This document shows, in pieces, positions 8,701-17,190 of a DNA stretch of 64,000 bases (positions are counted from its first letter, which is position 1; every line of letters begins with the position of its first letter). Made by a program: the position numbers and the translations under genes. The notes below the pieces were generated by a model. That model was not told the origin of the DNA and did no database searches. It was given only the letters and a program-made list of their open reading frames with translations. Origin of the DNA: Thiomicrorhabdus sp965603495 (GTDB lineage: Bacteria; Pseudomonadota; Gammaproteobacteria; Thiomicrospirales; Thiomicrospiraceae); NCBI GenBank assembly GCA_965603495.1, contig CBFDDF010000003.1, positions 1 to 64,000 of the forward strand. Direction: 5' to 3'.

Positions 8701-9497
8701 TTGAGCTCTCTTAATTTTGAAAAAATAGAAACTTGAATATTTTCAAATCTGTCGAGGTCTTCAAAAAACACCACATCCACCTTAGTTCTCTCAAAAAAGT
8801 AAACTATTTCATCTAAATAATGATTCAAAATAGATTCATTTTTGTCTTCTAATTTAATTTCACCGATTGACTGGAGTTTTAAAGTAGATATGTCTTTTTT
8901 TGAAAAAACACTAACAAAACTCCTGATTACAAAATAAACGGTACAAAGCGTTAATGGAATAAATCCAAAAATATAATTCAGATAGTATTCTTTAGAGTCA
9001 TGAAAATAAAACGAAAGTGCTTTGGAAACATCATCTATAGATGATATGTTAAAAATAAATAACAATATAAGAAGCAGTCCCAAAAAAATTACGGCAATCT
9101 CATTTAGCATATCGTCCGTATAGTGTTTGATTCTTTTAAATCGCGAATATGGCAACTCACTTGAAGGGCGTTGATAAAATACTTGTTGAAGGATGCTTTT
9201 TTCAATTTTTGGTAATTGTTCGTTATTAAATGAATCAACCTTGCCAGGGGGAATTGATGATTCATTAATCTGACTACCAAACTCAGCTAGTGAAACACTT
9301 ATAGATTTAATACTTTCTTTATTATTTTCAATATAAGTTTCAATAATACTGCTCTTTCCAGAACCATAGGGACCAGTAAGTGCAATATTGGTTATTTTAG
9401 AATGCTTAATTGCATAAGTAATCGCTCTCGAATAATGCCCTGCTTTATCTGCATTATTTATGGGAGTTAAAGACTGAAACTCTTCACTTTCTGACAT
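5799..9497 (-). CDS. YobI-like membrane-anchored P-loop NTPase
   Basis: A very large protein. ATG at 9495-9497 (site AGGA) gives 1232 residues starting MSESEEFQSLTP; a TTG at 9554 would add 19 hydrophobic residues but fits the family start less well. Near the N terminus is a Walker A motif GPYGSGKS (about 42-49), then two hydrophobic segments (about 135-155 and 175-195), then Walker B VVFFEDLDRFEN. This matches the YobI-like ATPase family, distantly related to KAP P-loop proteins. The remaining 900 residues are helical with no recognised domain. The gene is visibly richer in A+T than its neighbours and sits between 26-bp direct repeats at the 3' end of hypF, suggesting acquisition. YobI-type ATPases have been proposed as conflict or defence proteins; the role here is inferred. 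Confidence 0.8.
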   Translation of the reverse strand: MSESEEFQSLTPINNADKAGHYSRAITYAIKHSKITNIALTGPYGSGKSSIIETYIENNKESIKSISVSLAEFGSQINESSIPPGKVDSFNNEQLPKIEKSILQQVFYQRPSSELPYSRFKRIKHYTDDMLNEIAVIFLGLLLILLFIFNISSIDDVSKALSFYFHDSKEYYLNYIFGFIPLTLCTVYFVIRSFVSVFSKKDISTLKLQSIGEIKLEDKNESILNHYLDEIVYFFERTKVDVVFFEDLDRFENIQVSIFSKLRELNHLLNKNVSITQPVNFVYALKDDMFDNSEMRTKFFDFIIPVIPYVNQSNSAQMLKQGLFEKYPSFESKISPEFIKRISHYVSDMRTIINIKNEFHLYYRNLQEPLKSHKNILTPEKLLGFIVYKNVYPKDFAELNKGKGIVIDALMVKNKVVLDLIKLKRGEVETINAKIDQSFDERLNNIKELRLITLSEIATQFGPTANGITADKTYLFKDLIEHDGFEDLIFQNQYHLCSFRSNGQVYENFTKINISSEPIKLIREKFHSRLAKLEHTTNRRELKKERRSIESEIENIRSMTIQDLLEEYPEEHANVFKTKLNKNGSLEEKTNEYELLKFLISGGYIDENYNFFLTYHHEGGMTLRDLQFVHDVKNEKSNDITYGLNEKENVYEELSGKYIQSKYVLNIDLIDYMLKRTDVKSPSSGFYRLIKSLAINEETALIEFVSEFVEVSSLRNEFIQNICLLWSEFWESIENSKIELSKKDDLLVLILENASIEDILALNATGSLLASIENRKYFLTLADKIKSKSKLFDVLNELEIKFQCLDPVKDSAEKVVLESIYHHNNYALTLEMIYLICSNFCSGTFKKQDLETKQLSTIFKSECSHLKHRIEDEWHAYIDEVYLRLEQQQEPEEFLIQLLKKPQEEITDDYIELLIEKQEIQFEDVSTLPKKFFPFLLLKEKVKPSWSNVLDIFGDEEVIDGYLFTFLNDLDNSKKLSKQKLSPALKNEDLVKKLTFEIVKNNELEDLVYENLLDSVYWPHIKMDVSGLSSQKVRLLINKRKLSFTTENYQAIAENHPNIKNQFIRDNFDKFIENYYELEVNGLSGEELTHILSTSYFSLTEKIALINVESSYLTESLAEHFNELVYTLCDNSDNLQVDSALLKSVLSDDELNQDDKVTILNTQLSYLQKLEILELLELLGGRYRKLVVNKNGKQVFENLQKNNILLNKLHEIDVISVPKLINGKLEVYCKSK

Positions 9498-9618
9498 CAC
9501 TAATCCTAAATTCACAAAAAGATAAAAAACAAATATTAAGTATAACCTTAACAATTAAGAAAACTAATGAAAGCAAAGTATTCTCAATTCTTTGAGTATT
9601 AAATAACTCAAACAATAT

Positions 9619-9644
9619 CTACCAGGCCTGGTCACTTTATTTCA
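9619..9644. repeat. right 26-bp direct repeat around the YobI-like gene (contains palindrome copy 4 and hypF end)
   Basis: Identical to 5738-5763. This copy overlaps the last codons of hypF (Glu-Ile-Lys-stop) and the palindrome core at 9621-9632, so the hypF stop codon sits inside the repeat. This looks like the original target, with 5738-5763 as its duplicate. Confidence 0.95.
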
Positions 9645-11980
9645 AGCGAGCCTTGCAAAACAGATGCTGCATGCAGTGACCACCATAGCTGCCCTAATGC
9701 AATAGCACCGTCATTTATGGGGGTTTTCTGTTGAAAGTAAAGTTTTTGCGCTCTGTTTTCAAAACGCTGAGAGATTAAGTTTAATAAGACTTTATTTTGA
9801 AAAACGCCGCCGGTTAGCACTACGGCTAAATGAGCATATTGATTGGCAAGCTGTTCAATTAAGTTCACCAACATATTAAAAAACTGACTCACCATCACCG
9901 ATGGTTCAACCTGCTGTTGCTGCTGGCGCAACAACTGATAAAGCATCGGCTGTATGTCAATCCGACCATTGATGATGGAAAATTCATAGGCAGTCACAAC
10001 CTGGTCATCATAGAGTGCTTCCAATAACAAACCACTCTGCCCTTCGTAATCCAGAGTTTGAAGTAAACCTAACAGACTCGCCACCGTATCAAACAATCTA
10101 CCCATAGAACTGCTCAACGGACTGTTTAGGTTTTGTTGATACATTTGATGGAGTTGTTCAATTTCTGATTGGGTAAACGCTTGTACCGTAGGCGAGTCCA
10201 AACCCAATACTTCGGCTAATGACATCTCTTCAAACAATAGAGATAAAGCGATACGTCGTGGTTGCTGATTAGCCAAGTCGCCTCCCAACAGTTTAAAGGG
10301 TTTTAGACAAAGTACTCGTTGGTAACTGGAGACATCTGCCAATAATAACTCGCCCCCCCACAAAGTACCGTCATCACCTAAACCGCTACCATCCCAACTG
10401 AACGCCAACACCTGCTGGTTCAGATTAAACTCGGCCATACAGGCTAGAACATGTGCATAGTGATGTTGTACTCTGCCTAAAAGCATCGCTTGGTGCACCG
10501 CTTCTTTTTCCGCCCATACGCTACTGGCATAGTTAGGATGCAGATCACACACTAATTCCTCTGGCTCAAATGACGTAAGCTCGCTTATGCGCTGAATGGT
10601 TTGTTGAAAACGTTGTAACGAAGCCAGTGAATGCAAATCACCGATATAAGGCAATAAACACCACTGCGAATCTTGGGCAAAAGCGATGCTGCTCTTCTGC
10701 TGAGCGCCAACGGCCAAACAGGCTCTAACAACCGGATCTGGCAAAGCCCCATAAAGTGGTGCAAGCCCTCTCGCTAAACGTAAGGTTTGTTGTTTGCTTT
10801 CAATACTTTGTACCACACTATCATCGCACGGATTGAATATCTCTCTATCAAAATCCAATATCAAATCGACCACTTCAAAACCGGGACGGCAGAGTTTAGC
10901 GAACAGTTCTTCCGTTTGAAAAAGAATCGGTTCACCTGAAAGGTTGGCGCTGGTGGCGATTAGCGGTTGTTCGAAAAACTGGAACAGTAGATGTTGCAAC
11001 GGCGTATAGGCCAACATCAACCCCAAACGGTTGGTGTCTGGCGCCACCAAATCACTTAATTCAGTTTGCGCTTGTGAGTTTCGCTTCTTGACCAATACAA
11101 TCGGTTGCGCATAGGATGTCAGTAAAGTTTCTTCATGTTGGGTTAAATCTGCCCAGCCCTGCGCCATGGCGAGGTCTTTACACAAAACCGCCAACGGTTT
11201 ACGGCTCCGATGTTTTCTTAAGCGTAACTTAGCCACTGCCAAATCATTGGTCGCATCACACAGAATATGAAAGCCACCCACCCCTTTAAAAGCCACCAGG
11301 CCTGCTTGTTTTAAACACTCAGTAACTTGTTGAATCGCATCACTGTCTTTCGAAAGCAATTCCTGATTGGCACTATACAACCGGATTTTAGGGCCGCACT
11401 GCGGACAGCAAATGCCCTGGGTATGGTAACGTCGATCTAAAGGATTGGTATATTCACGGCGACATAAATCGCACAATTCAAAGACCTGCATGGTCGAATG
11501 TTGGCGATCATAGGGCAGCTGTCGCATAATCGTAAAGCGTGGCCCGCAATCCGAACAGTTGATAAAAGGATCTAAATAACGCCGATTATCGGAATCATTA
11601 AATTCCGCTAAACAGGTTTGGCAGGTGGCGATATCGGGAGGAATCTGATTCGTCTGATTCACTTGCGAATCGATCCGGCTTTCAATAATCTGAAAACCAT
11701 CATAATTAGTGATTGGTAAAGTTTGTTTGCTTATGGATTGAATCGACGCATGGATGGGTTTTTGACTGCTGAGCTGCTGTTGAAAAGAGACTAGGTTCTC
11801 AGCGAACCCTAGCAGATGAATAGTCACGCCATTGGCGGTATTGCAGACCGTACCCTTTAAGTTTAGCTTGGTTGCCAACTGATAGGCAAAAGGTCGAAAG
11901 CCCACCCCTTGCACTCGTCCAAAGACTTGCAAGCAAACATGCTGCTGATCTAAATTCAATTCAGTGCTAATAATACTCAC
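9632..11980 (-). CDS. hypF: HypF, carbamoyltransferase for [NiFe] hydrogenase cyanide ligands
   Basis: 782 residues, full length for HypF. Domains in order: acylphosphatase-like (VFGRVQGVGFRPFAYQLA, about 18-35), two zinc-finger-like Cys clusters (CQTCLAEF ... CSDCGPRF and CDLCRREY ... CCPQCGP), YrdC-like (LVAFKGVGGFHILCDAT) and Kae1-like (QHHYAHVLACMAE, SWDGSGLGDDGTLWGGE, TGGVFQNKVLL). It converts carbamoyl phosphate to the thiocarboxamide on HypE that becomes Fe-bound CN. Last gene of the leftward hydrogenase operon, 14 bp after the maturation protease. Its 3' end lies in the direct repeat that borders the YobI gene; the reading frame is intact. Confidence 0.97.
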   Translation of the reverse strand: MSIISTELNLDQQHVCLQVFGRVQGVGFRPFAYQLATKLNLKGTVCNTANGVTIHLLGFAENLVSFQQQLSSQKPIHASIQSISKQTLPITNYDGFQIIESRIDSQVNQTNQIPPDIATCQTCLAEFNDSDNRRYLDPFINCSDCGPRFTIMRQLPYDRQHSTMQVFELCDLCRREYTNPLDRRYHTQGICCPQCGPKIRLYSANQELLSKDSDAIQQVTECLKQAGLVAFKGVGGFHILCDATNDLAVAKLRLRKHRSRKPLAVLCKDLAMAQGWADLTQHEETLLTSYAQPIVLVKKRNSQAQTELSDLVAPDTNRLGLMLAYTPLQHLLFQFFEQPLIATSANLSGEPILFQTEELFAKLCRPGFEVVDLILDFDREIFNPCDDSVVQSIESKQQTLRLARGLAPLYGALPDPVVRACLAVGAQQKSSIAFAQDSQWCLLPYIGDLHSLASLQRFQQTIQRISELTSFEPEELVCDLHPNYASSVWAEKEAVHQAMLLGRVQHHYAHVLACMAEFNLNQQVLAFSWDGSGLGDDGTLWGGELLLADVSSYQRVLCLKPFKLLGGDLANQQPRRIALSLLFEEMSLAEVLGLDSPTVQAFTQSEIEQLHQMYQQNLNSPLSSSMGRLFDTVASLLGLLQTLDYEGQSGLLLEALYDDQVVTAYEFSIINGRIDIQPMLYQLLRQQQQQVEPSVMVSQFFNMLVNLIEQLANQYAHLAVVLTGGVFQNKVLLNLISQRFENRAQKLYFQQKTPINDGAIALGQLWWSLHAASVLQGSLEIK

Positions 11981-11994
11981 AACTCAAAAACCGA

Positions 11995-12576
11995 TTAGCC
12001 ACAGGACGCTGCCTGTTGCTGATTATACTGATTGATAATAGACTCTAGCGAAGTTCTCTGCCGTTGGGGAGAAGCTTGTACGCCCCATTTTTGCAACTCC
12101 TCAATAATGGTTTGGATAAATAAGGGCATGGCCTGTTGCACCGTATCGGTCAGCGCCATAATAACACTGTCCATCTCTTCGGGCACCATGGCAATGATCT
12201 GAATCTCCGCCATATCGCCTGCCAAAGCACCCAGCTCTAACGTTTGTAACACCTCAATTTCATGTGCGGTTTTACGGCAGCTCCCCAAACCTTGCAACAC
12301 TTTAGCATCCAAATTATAAACCGTGCCTGCAGGTGATTTCTCATCCACGCTAATCGTATCCAATAGCAAAACGCGGTCATAACTCTGATAATAGTGAATC
12401 ATATTCATGCCCAAAGTACCGCCATCAATCAGCTCTATCTGCGGAGTGAAGGCATAATTCTGTTTGAGAAATTGTGTGGCATAGATGCCTAGACCTTCAT
12501 CGTTAAACAGAATATTGCCAATACCGATAACGGCAATGCTCGGTGTGGTTTCTTGAATATTATTGGCTTCAGTCAC
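11995..12576 (-). CDS. hupD: [NiFe] hydrogenase maturation endopeptidase (HupD/HyaD type)
   Basis: 193 residues. It starts with GTG at 12574-12576, directly after the TAA of the large subunit gene, which indicates translational coupling. The family pattern is clear: GIGNILFNDEGLG (Ni-sensing Glu and Asp-rich loop), ELIDGGTLG (second acidic ligand) and a later His region (KTAHEIEVLQTLELGALAG). This protease removes the C-terminal tail of the large subunit after nickel insertion. The large subunit next door has such a tail, about 20 residues after DPCLACAVH. The C-terminal 30 residues, rich in Gln, are not typical and may be lineage specific. Confidence 0.94.
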   Translation of the reverse strand: MTEANNIQETTPSIAVIGIGNILFNDEGLGIYATQFLKQNYAFTPQIELIDGGTLGMNMIHYYQSYDRVLLLDTISVDEKSPAGTVYNLDAKVLQGLGSCRKTAHEIEVLQTLELGALAGDMAEIQIIAMVPEEMDSVIMALTDTVQQAMPLFIQTIIEELQKWGVQASPQRQRTSLESIINQYNQQQAASCG

Positions 12577-14298
12577 TTATAAACTGCCAAGCGGATGCAC
12601 ACGATGCTCTGCCAAGGTTCTGCCCTGCACATCGATTACATGCACCGCACAGGCCAAACAAGGATCAAAAGAGTGTACTGCGCGTAAGACTTCCAGTGGC
12701 TGCTGCGGATCGGCCAACTGTAAACCGACAATGGCTTCTTCATAAGGGCCACGCTGACCTAAACCATCTTTAGGCGAGGCATTCCAAGTCGTGGGCACCA
12801 CCGCTTGATAGTTTGCCACTTTGGCCTCGTCAATACGGATAAAGTGGCTTAAGGTGCCGCGTGGAACTTCCAATATGGCACAGCCTTTGGTGGTGGTTGG
12901 CAAACTTTCAAAGTCATATTTGGTCCAGGTCTCTTCATCATAATATTTGATATTTTCAATCAGTTCACTGACAAACCCGAAGATGGCATCACAAGTCACT
13001 TCCGCTTCGATGGCGCGTGCCGCATTACGCCCGACCGTACTCGAGAAATCGATGAGTTCCAGGCCGGTATCATCCATAAAATGTTGCACATAAGGTTTAA
13101 TGAATTTGGCGTTTTGTTGATAACCGATAATCATCCGTGCCGCTGGCCCAACTTCCATCGGTTGCCCTTGATAACGAGGCGCTTTAATCCAGCTGTATTT
13201 CCCTTCTGTTTTCAAAGTACCATCATCATTCAAGTCGGTATAAAACGGTTCGGTGGTTTCATCATAGGGACTGGTCGGTTTTTCATCGGCATACCAGGAA
13301 CGCGAAGCTTCTTCAGTGATATGGCTGGCATCAAACTCGGCGACCTCATCGAAATTGTGTCCCCAGGTAACGCCACTGGCAAACAACGGCTGATGGTCAC
13401 TCAAAGCGTAACCACCTGAACTCATGAAGTTACCACTGCCACGGCCAAAGCCCGCTTTAATACTGTCTTTATAAGCAGCTACCACCATTTTCGTGTCTGG
13501 CAGATAGGCGCGTTTCAAGAATTCCTGAGTGTCTTTGATAATGAACAAGTAATCATTTAAACGCTGTGGATTCAACATATCCATGACACTGGTCACGCCG
13601 CCGACCACTAGGTTTTGCGGATGCGGGGTTTTGCCACCAAAAATGGCAATTGCTTTACTGACTTCACGTTGAATGCGTAAAGCTTCCAGGTAGTGATTCA
13701 TGTGAATCAGATTTTCTTCCGGCGACAACTTATAAGCGGCATGCCCCCAGTAACCATTGGCAAACAGACCCAAACGCCCAGCATTCACAAAGCTACTGAG
13801 CTTTTCTTTAACCGCTTCCAAATCCCCCTGAGAACAGTTGTAAGGACGCTTATGCCATTGATGAGCAATCTTGCTGGCCTGTTCGCAATCAGCGGATAGC
13901 GCACTGACCACATCGACATAATCCAGCGAATGCAGATGGTAATAATGCACCAGATGATCTTGCACAAACAGCGCCAACGAGACTAAGTTACGGACGATTT
14001 CGGCGTTTCTCGGTGGCACGATTTCATAGGCATGTTCCACCGCGGAGATAGAGGCACGATAATGCGAATTGGTGCAGACTCCACAAATACGCTGGGCAAT
14101 CAAACCGGTATCACGCGGATCACGGCCTTTGAGTATGGTTTCGATGCCGCGGAACAACTGCCCGGAAGCCCAGGCTTCTGTGACCACATTATTTTCATCG
14201 ACTTCAATCTCCACCCGCAAGTGACCTTCAATCCGCGTGACCGGGTCAATGACGATTTTTTGTTTTTTGCTGTCTTTAGGCGCGATGGTTTGTGTCAT
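12577..14298 (-). CDS. hupL: [NiFe] hydrogenase large subunit
   Basis: The open frame runs to 14454, but those 52 extra residues overlap the small subunit gene and look non-coding. ATG at 14296-14298 (GGA upstream) gives 573 residues beginning MTQTIAPKDSKKQKIVIDPVTRIEGH, the expected family start. Both nickel-binding motifs are intact: RICGVCTNSH near residue 65-75 and DPCLACAVH near the end, followed by a 20-residue tail for the maturation protease. The subunit binds the Ni-Fe(CN)2CO site and oxidises or makes H2. Its partner is encoded just upstream as a fusion protein. There is no membrane anchor or b-type cytochrome gene in the operon, which suggests a soluble cytoplasmic enzyme. Confidence 0.96.
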   Translation of the reverse strand: MTQTIAPKDSKKQKIVIDPVTRIEGHLRVEIEVDENNVVTEAWASGQLFRGIETILKGRDPRDTGLIAQRICGVCTNSHYRASISAVEHAYEIVPPRNAEIVRNLVSLALFVQDHLVHYYHLHSLDYVDVVSALSADCEQASKIAHQWHKRPYNCSQGDLEAVKEKLSSFVNAGRLGLFANGYWGHAAYKLSPEENLIHMNHYLEALRIQREVSKAIAIFGGKTPHPQNLVVGGVTSVMDMLNPQRLNDYLFIIKDTQEFLKRAYLPDTKMVVAAYKDSIKAGFGRGSGNFMSSGGYALSDHQPLFASGVTWGHNFDEVAEFDASHITEEASRSWYADEKPTSPYDETTEPFYTDLNDDGTLKTEGKYSWIKAPRYQGQPMEVGPAARMIIGYQQNAKFIKPYVQHFMDDTGLELIDFSSTVGRNAARAIEAEVTCDAIFGFVSELIENIKYYDEETWTKYDFESLPTTTKGCAILEVPRGTLSHFIRIDEAKVANYQAVVPTTWNASPKDGLGQRGPYEEAIVGLQLADPQQPLEVLRAVHSFDPCLACAVHVIDVQGRTLAEHRVHPLGSL

Positions 14299-14326
14299 AT
14301 TCCATGTCTCTGTTACGGGTTTGTGA

Positions 14327-16768
14327 TTAGATTTTTGATGAATTTGGCAGTTGAATGATTTTGCGGTTATTGGCGTATTCATCAAAAGCCACCTTGCCTT
14401 TACCGCAAGCGATACAGCCATGCCCCACTTGCACCGGCCAAGAAGTGCCTTCATTGAATTTCATTTGGGCGCAGTTCATATCGGCATAAGGGCCTTTGCA
14501 GCCCATCTCATACAGACACCAACCTTTTTTCGCACCTTCATCACCCCACTCTCTGACAAACTCACCGGCATCATAATGACCACGACGTTCGCAATTGTCA
14601 TGCACCCGCGGCGCATAAGCCCATAGTGGTTTATTGTTTTCACCGAGCTCGGGCATCTCTGCAAACATCATGTAATGCAATAAGGTACCGACCACATTTA
14701 TGGGGTTCACAGGGCAGCCAGGCAGATTGATAATGTCATTACGTCCAAGCGCTTCAGCAACGCCAACCGCTCCGGTCGGATTTGGCGCAGCCGCTACAAC
14801 TCCACCATCTAAAGCGCATGAACCCACAGCTAAGATGGCGGCGGCATTTTTGGCGACGCGTTTAAGTAGGGCTTCACCAGTTTCGCCTTTAGGGCCAATG
14901 CGTAAGAAATTTCCGCCCAAGCCTAAAGGCACCGCACCCTCCACAATCAGTATATATTCACCTTGGTCTTCTTCAATCAGTTGGTCGAGTAAGTTCTCTG
15001 ATTGCGGGCCAGAAGCGGCCATCAGCAACTCATGATAATCGAGAGAAATAAACTTCAAAATGAGTTCATCAATTGAAGGATTGACGGTCTTAATAAAGGC
15101 TTCGGAATTACCACTACAGTCGGCGAGCTCTAACCAAATGACAGGGATTTTATTCAGGTGCTGCACGCCACGAAACACCAATTCATCAAACTCCGGTGGC
15201 AACTGCAGGTTTAAGGTCATCATGGAGACCCAGCCATTAAATTCATTCACCTTATCAAATGACTTCAAGGCTTCTTCAAAGTTTTCCGTACCAATTTGAT
15301 TGCTGGGATGCAGGCGATTAAATTTACCAATGCGTTGTTTGGCTCTATCCAGCTTTTGTTGCTTGAGCGCTTCTGCCTTGGCGGCTTTTTTGCGTTGCAC
15401 TTCTGCTATATCGACGTGGGCAGAAGTAATCAGATTCGCGACATCTTTTTTACAGCGTCCACAGACACGCCCTGCCATACTGTACTCTTTCAGTTCGGCA
15501 AAGCTGGTGACGGCATTGGCCTCAATCAAATCTGTCAGATCTTTTTGATAAGCCCCGACACAACTACAGACCAAACGGCCACGCTTATTTTCATGGCGGT
15601 TGTTGTATAGGTATGATGCATCAATATTTTCATTCTCAATAATCAACTGCTTAAGATACAAGGCATCAACATTGGAGTTCACGCCGATAAAACGCATCAA
15701 TTTTTCGTTATTGAGAATATATTGATCAATGCGATGCTCTGCCTGTGAGCGCAGTAACACCACTTCATTATGCTCGTCGTGGATATCGTAAAGGGGCGAA
15801 GAGACATCGGTAAACTGAAAGGAACCGACCTTTAAACCATCAATCGCCACTTCGCGCTGAAAAGTCATTTGCTCAACTTTTAAAATATTGCTCACTGCAA
15901 TATCAGCTTGCAGACGACACTCTTTGGCATGCCCGGCACTGAAACCGCTTTCATCAATCTGCGCCGCTTCGCCCACCGCATAGATGAACAGGTCAGAAGT
16001 GCGCATGGTTCTGTCGACCAAAATGCCACGGTCACACTCTAGTGATTCTCTGGCAAAATCGACATTTGGTTTGATGCCAATGCCAAATACCAAAAACGGA
16101 TTTTCAATGCTATGTTTGTGGGTATCGAGCAGTGTGATATGACCATTTTCGATGCGCTTATCGATTACCTGATCATTAAAGGAGATGGTAATGCGTGGAT
16201 CGGCTTCAAAGGTCTTTTGAATCAAAGCCACACTGGACGGATCTAAATCGGCCGAATAAAGCTGTTCATCCCAAACAATCAGATAGATATGCTTGGGTGC
16301 AGGCATGCGCATCAATGTGTCTAACAACTCTAGGCCAATCGGGCCTGCACCGACAATCACAATATTTCTGTCTTGCAGGTTTTTGGCAATCTTAAAGCTG
16401 TCATCCGCACTGCGGAAAGTCACGGCATTCTCAATTTCGCTGATATCAAACAGGGTTTTCGGCTGCGAACCACTGGCGATAATAAGATAATCATAAGCAT
16501 ATTGCTGATCAACGGTGATGATCTGCTTACTTTGGCGATTGATACTGATCACTTCTTGATTGAGCTTGACGATTGCCTGAGGATTCAAATCGAGGGTGAT
16601 ATCTTGCAGATCAGCTGAACCTTCCACCAAATCACACAGGTGTATGCGGTCATAAGGCGCGTAGGCTTCTTTAGAAAGAATGAGCACCTCAACACTCGAA
16701 TCCTTTTCCAAGATGGTATTGGCTAAATAGTCGGCGGCAATGCCACCCCCAATAATCACTATTCGCAT
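14327..16768 (-). CDS. hupS: FAD/BFD pyridine-nucleotide oxidoreductase fused to [NiFe] hydrogenase small subunit
   Basis: 813 residues, ATG with a good site (GAGGAAG). Residues 1-300 are a two-dinucleotide FAD/NAD oxidoreductase domain (GGGIAADY at 7-14, VGAGPIGLE at 139-147, YAVGEAAQ at 263-270). Residues about 397-445 are a BFD-like [2Fe-2S] domain with Cys401, 403, 436 and 439. A charged linker follows, then the small subunit (about 540-800). Cluster ligands seen: proximal Cys551, Cys651, Cys685; distal His723, Cys726, Cys751, Cys757; medial Cys766, Cys785, Cys788. The fourth proximal ligand is Asn554 where Cys is expected. No Tat signal. The fusion implies direct electron flow between H2 and NAD(P) or another soluble carrier. 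I recall a similar fusion in Thiomicrospira crunogena. Confidence 0.93.
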   Translation of the reverse strand: MRIVIIGGGIAADYLANTILEKDSSVEVLILSKEAYAPYDRIHLCDLVEGSADLQDITLDLNPQAIVKLNQEVISINRQSKQIITVDQQYAYDYLIIASGSQPKTLFDISEIENAVTFRSADDSFKIAKNLQDRNIVIVGAGPIGLELLDTLMRMPAPKHIYLIVWDEQLYSADLDPSSVALIQKTFEADPRITISFNDQVIDKRIENGHITLLDTHKHSIENPFLVFGIGIKPNVDFARESLECDRGILVDRTMRTSDLFIYAVGEAAQIDESGFSAGHAKECRLQADIAVSNILKVEQMTFQREVAIDGLKVGSFQFTDVSSPLYDIHDEHNEVVLLRSQAEHRIDQYILNNEKLMRFIGVNSNVDALYLKQLIIENENIDASYLYNNRHENKRGRLVCSCVGAYQKDLTDLIEANAVTSFAELKEYSMAGRVCGRCKKDVANLITSAHVDIAEVQRKKAAKAEALKQQKLDRAKQRIGKFNRLHPSNQIGTENFEEALKSFDKVNEFNGWVSMMTLNLQLPPEFDELVFRGVQHLNKIPVIWLELADCSGNSEAFIKTVNPSIDELILKFISLDYHELLMAASGPQSENLLDQLIEEDQGEYILIVEGAVPLGLGGNFLRIGPKGETGEALLKRVAKNAAAILAVGSCALDGGVVAAAPNPTGAVGVAEALGRNDIINLPGCPVNPINVVGTLLHYMMFAEMPELGENNKPLWAYAPRVHDNCERRGHYDAGEFVREWGDEGAKKGWCLYEMGCKGPYADMNCAQMKFNEGTSWPVQVGHGCIACGKGKVAFDEYANNRKIIQLPNSSKI

Positions 16769-16825
16769 GACAACTTCCTCATCAAAACTGACTTTCTAAC
16801 AAAATTAAAATCGCCTGATTAAATA

Positions 16826-17170
16826 CTACGCCATTTCCAGCTGCATTAGAAACATCTCTTCACCATCGGTAATAGAAACCGCCGCACTTTGGCACTTTGG
16901 ACAAACATAATTATGTTCGGTTAAGGTACTGGCTTGCCCACAGCTTCGGCATAAAATCTCGACCGCTTGAATCTGCATCTCTAATTCGGCGGTCCGGCAA
17001 ACTGAACTGGTCTCTTTGAAGGTTGCAAAAGCCACCTCCAACAGATAAGGCTCTACCCCACTGAGCATGCCAATTTTAATCACCACCTTACTAATTTCGG
17101 TAGCATTGTGCTGTTGAGCTTGGCTTTCACACTGCTCGATTAAGGCTTGAACAATGGAATATTCATGCAT
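16826..17170 (-). CDS. hypA: HypA, nickel delivery metallochaperone
   Basis: 114 residues, the normal HypA length. It begins MHEYSIVQALIEQC, with the conserved N-terminal His2 and Glu3 that bind nickel. The C-terminal half carries the structural zinc site as two CxxC pairs (CRSCGQ and CPKCQS). It works with HypB to load Ni into the large subunit. It sits between hypE and the fused small subunit gene, an order that differs from the E. coli hypABCDE operon. Confidence 0.96.
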   Translation of the reverse strand: MHEYSIVQALIEQCESQAQQHNATEISKVVIKIGMLSGVEPYLLEVAFATFKETSSVCRTAELEMQIQAVEILCRSCGQASTLTEHNYVCPKCQSAAVSITDGEEMFLMQLEMA

Positions 17171-17190
17171 GGTTATTCATCTCAAAAGAC

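Noticed and set aside
5738..9644. YobI segment as an insertion sequence
   Set aside because: No transposase and no terminal inverted repeats. The flanking repeats are direct and include hypF coding sequence.
14299..14454. N-terminal extension of the hydrogenase large subunit
   Set aside because: It overlaps the end of the small subunit gene in another frame, and the family start MTQTIAPKD is preceded by a ribosome site.
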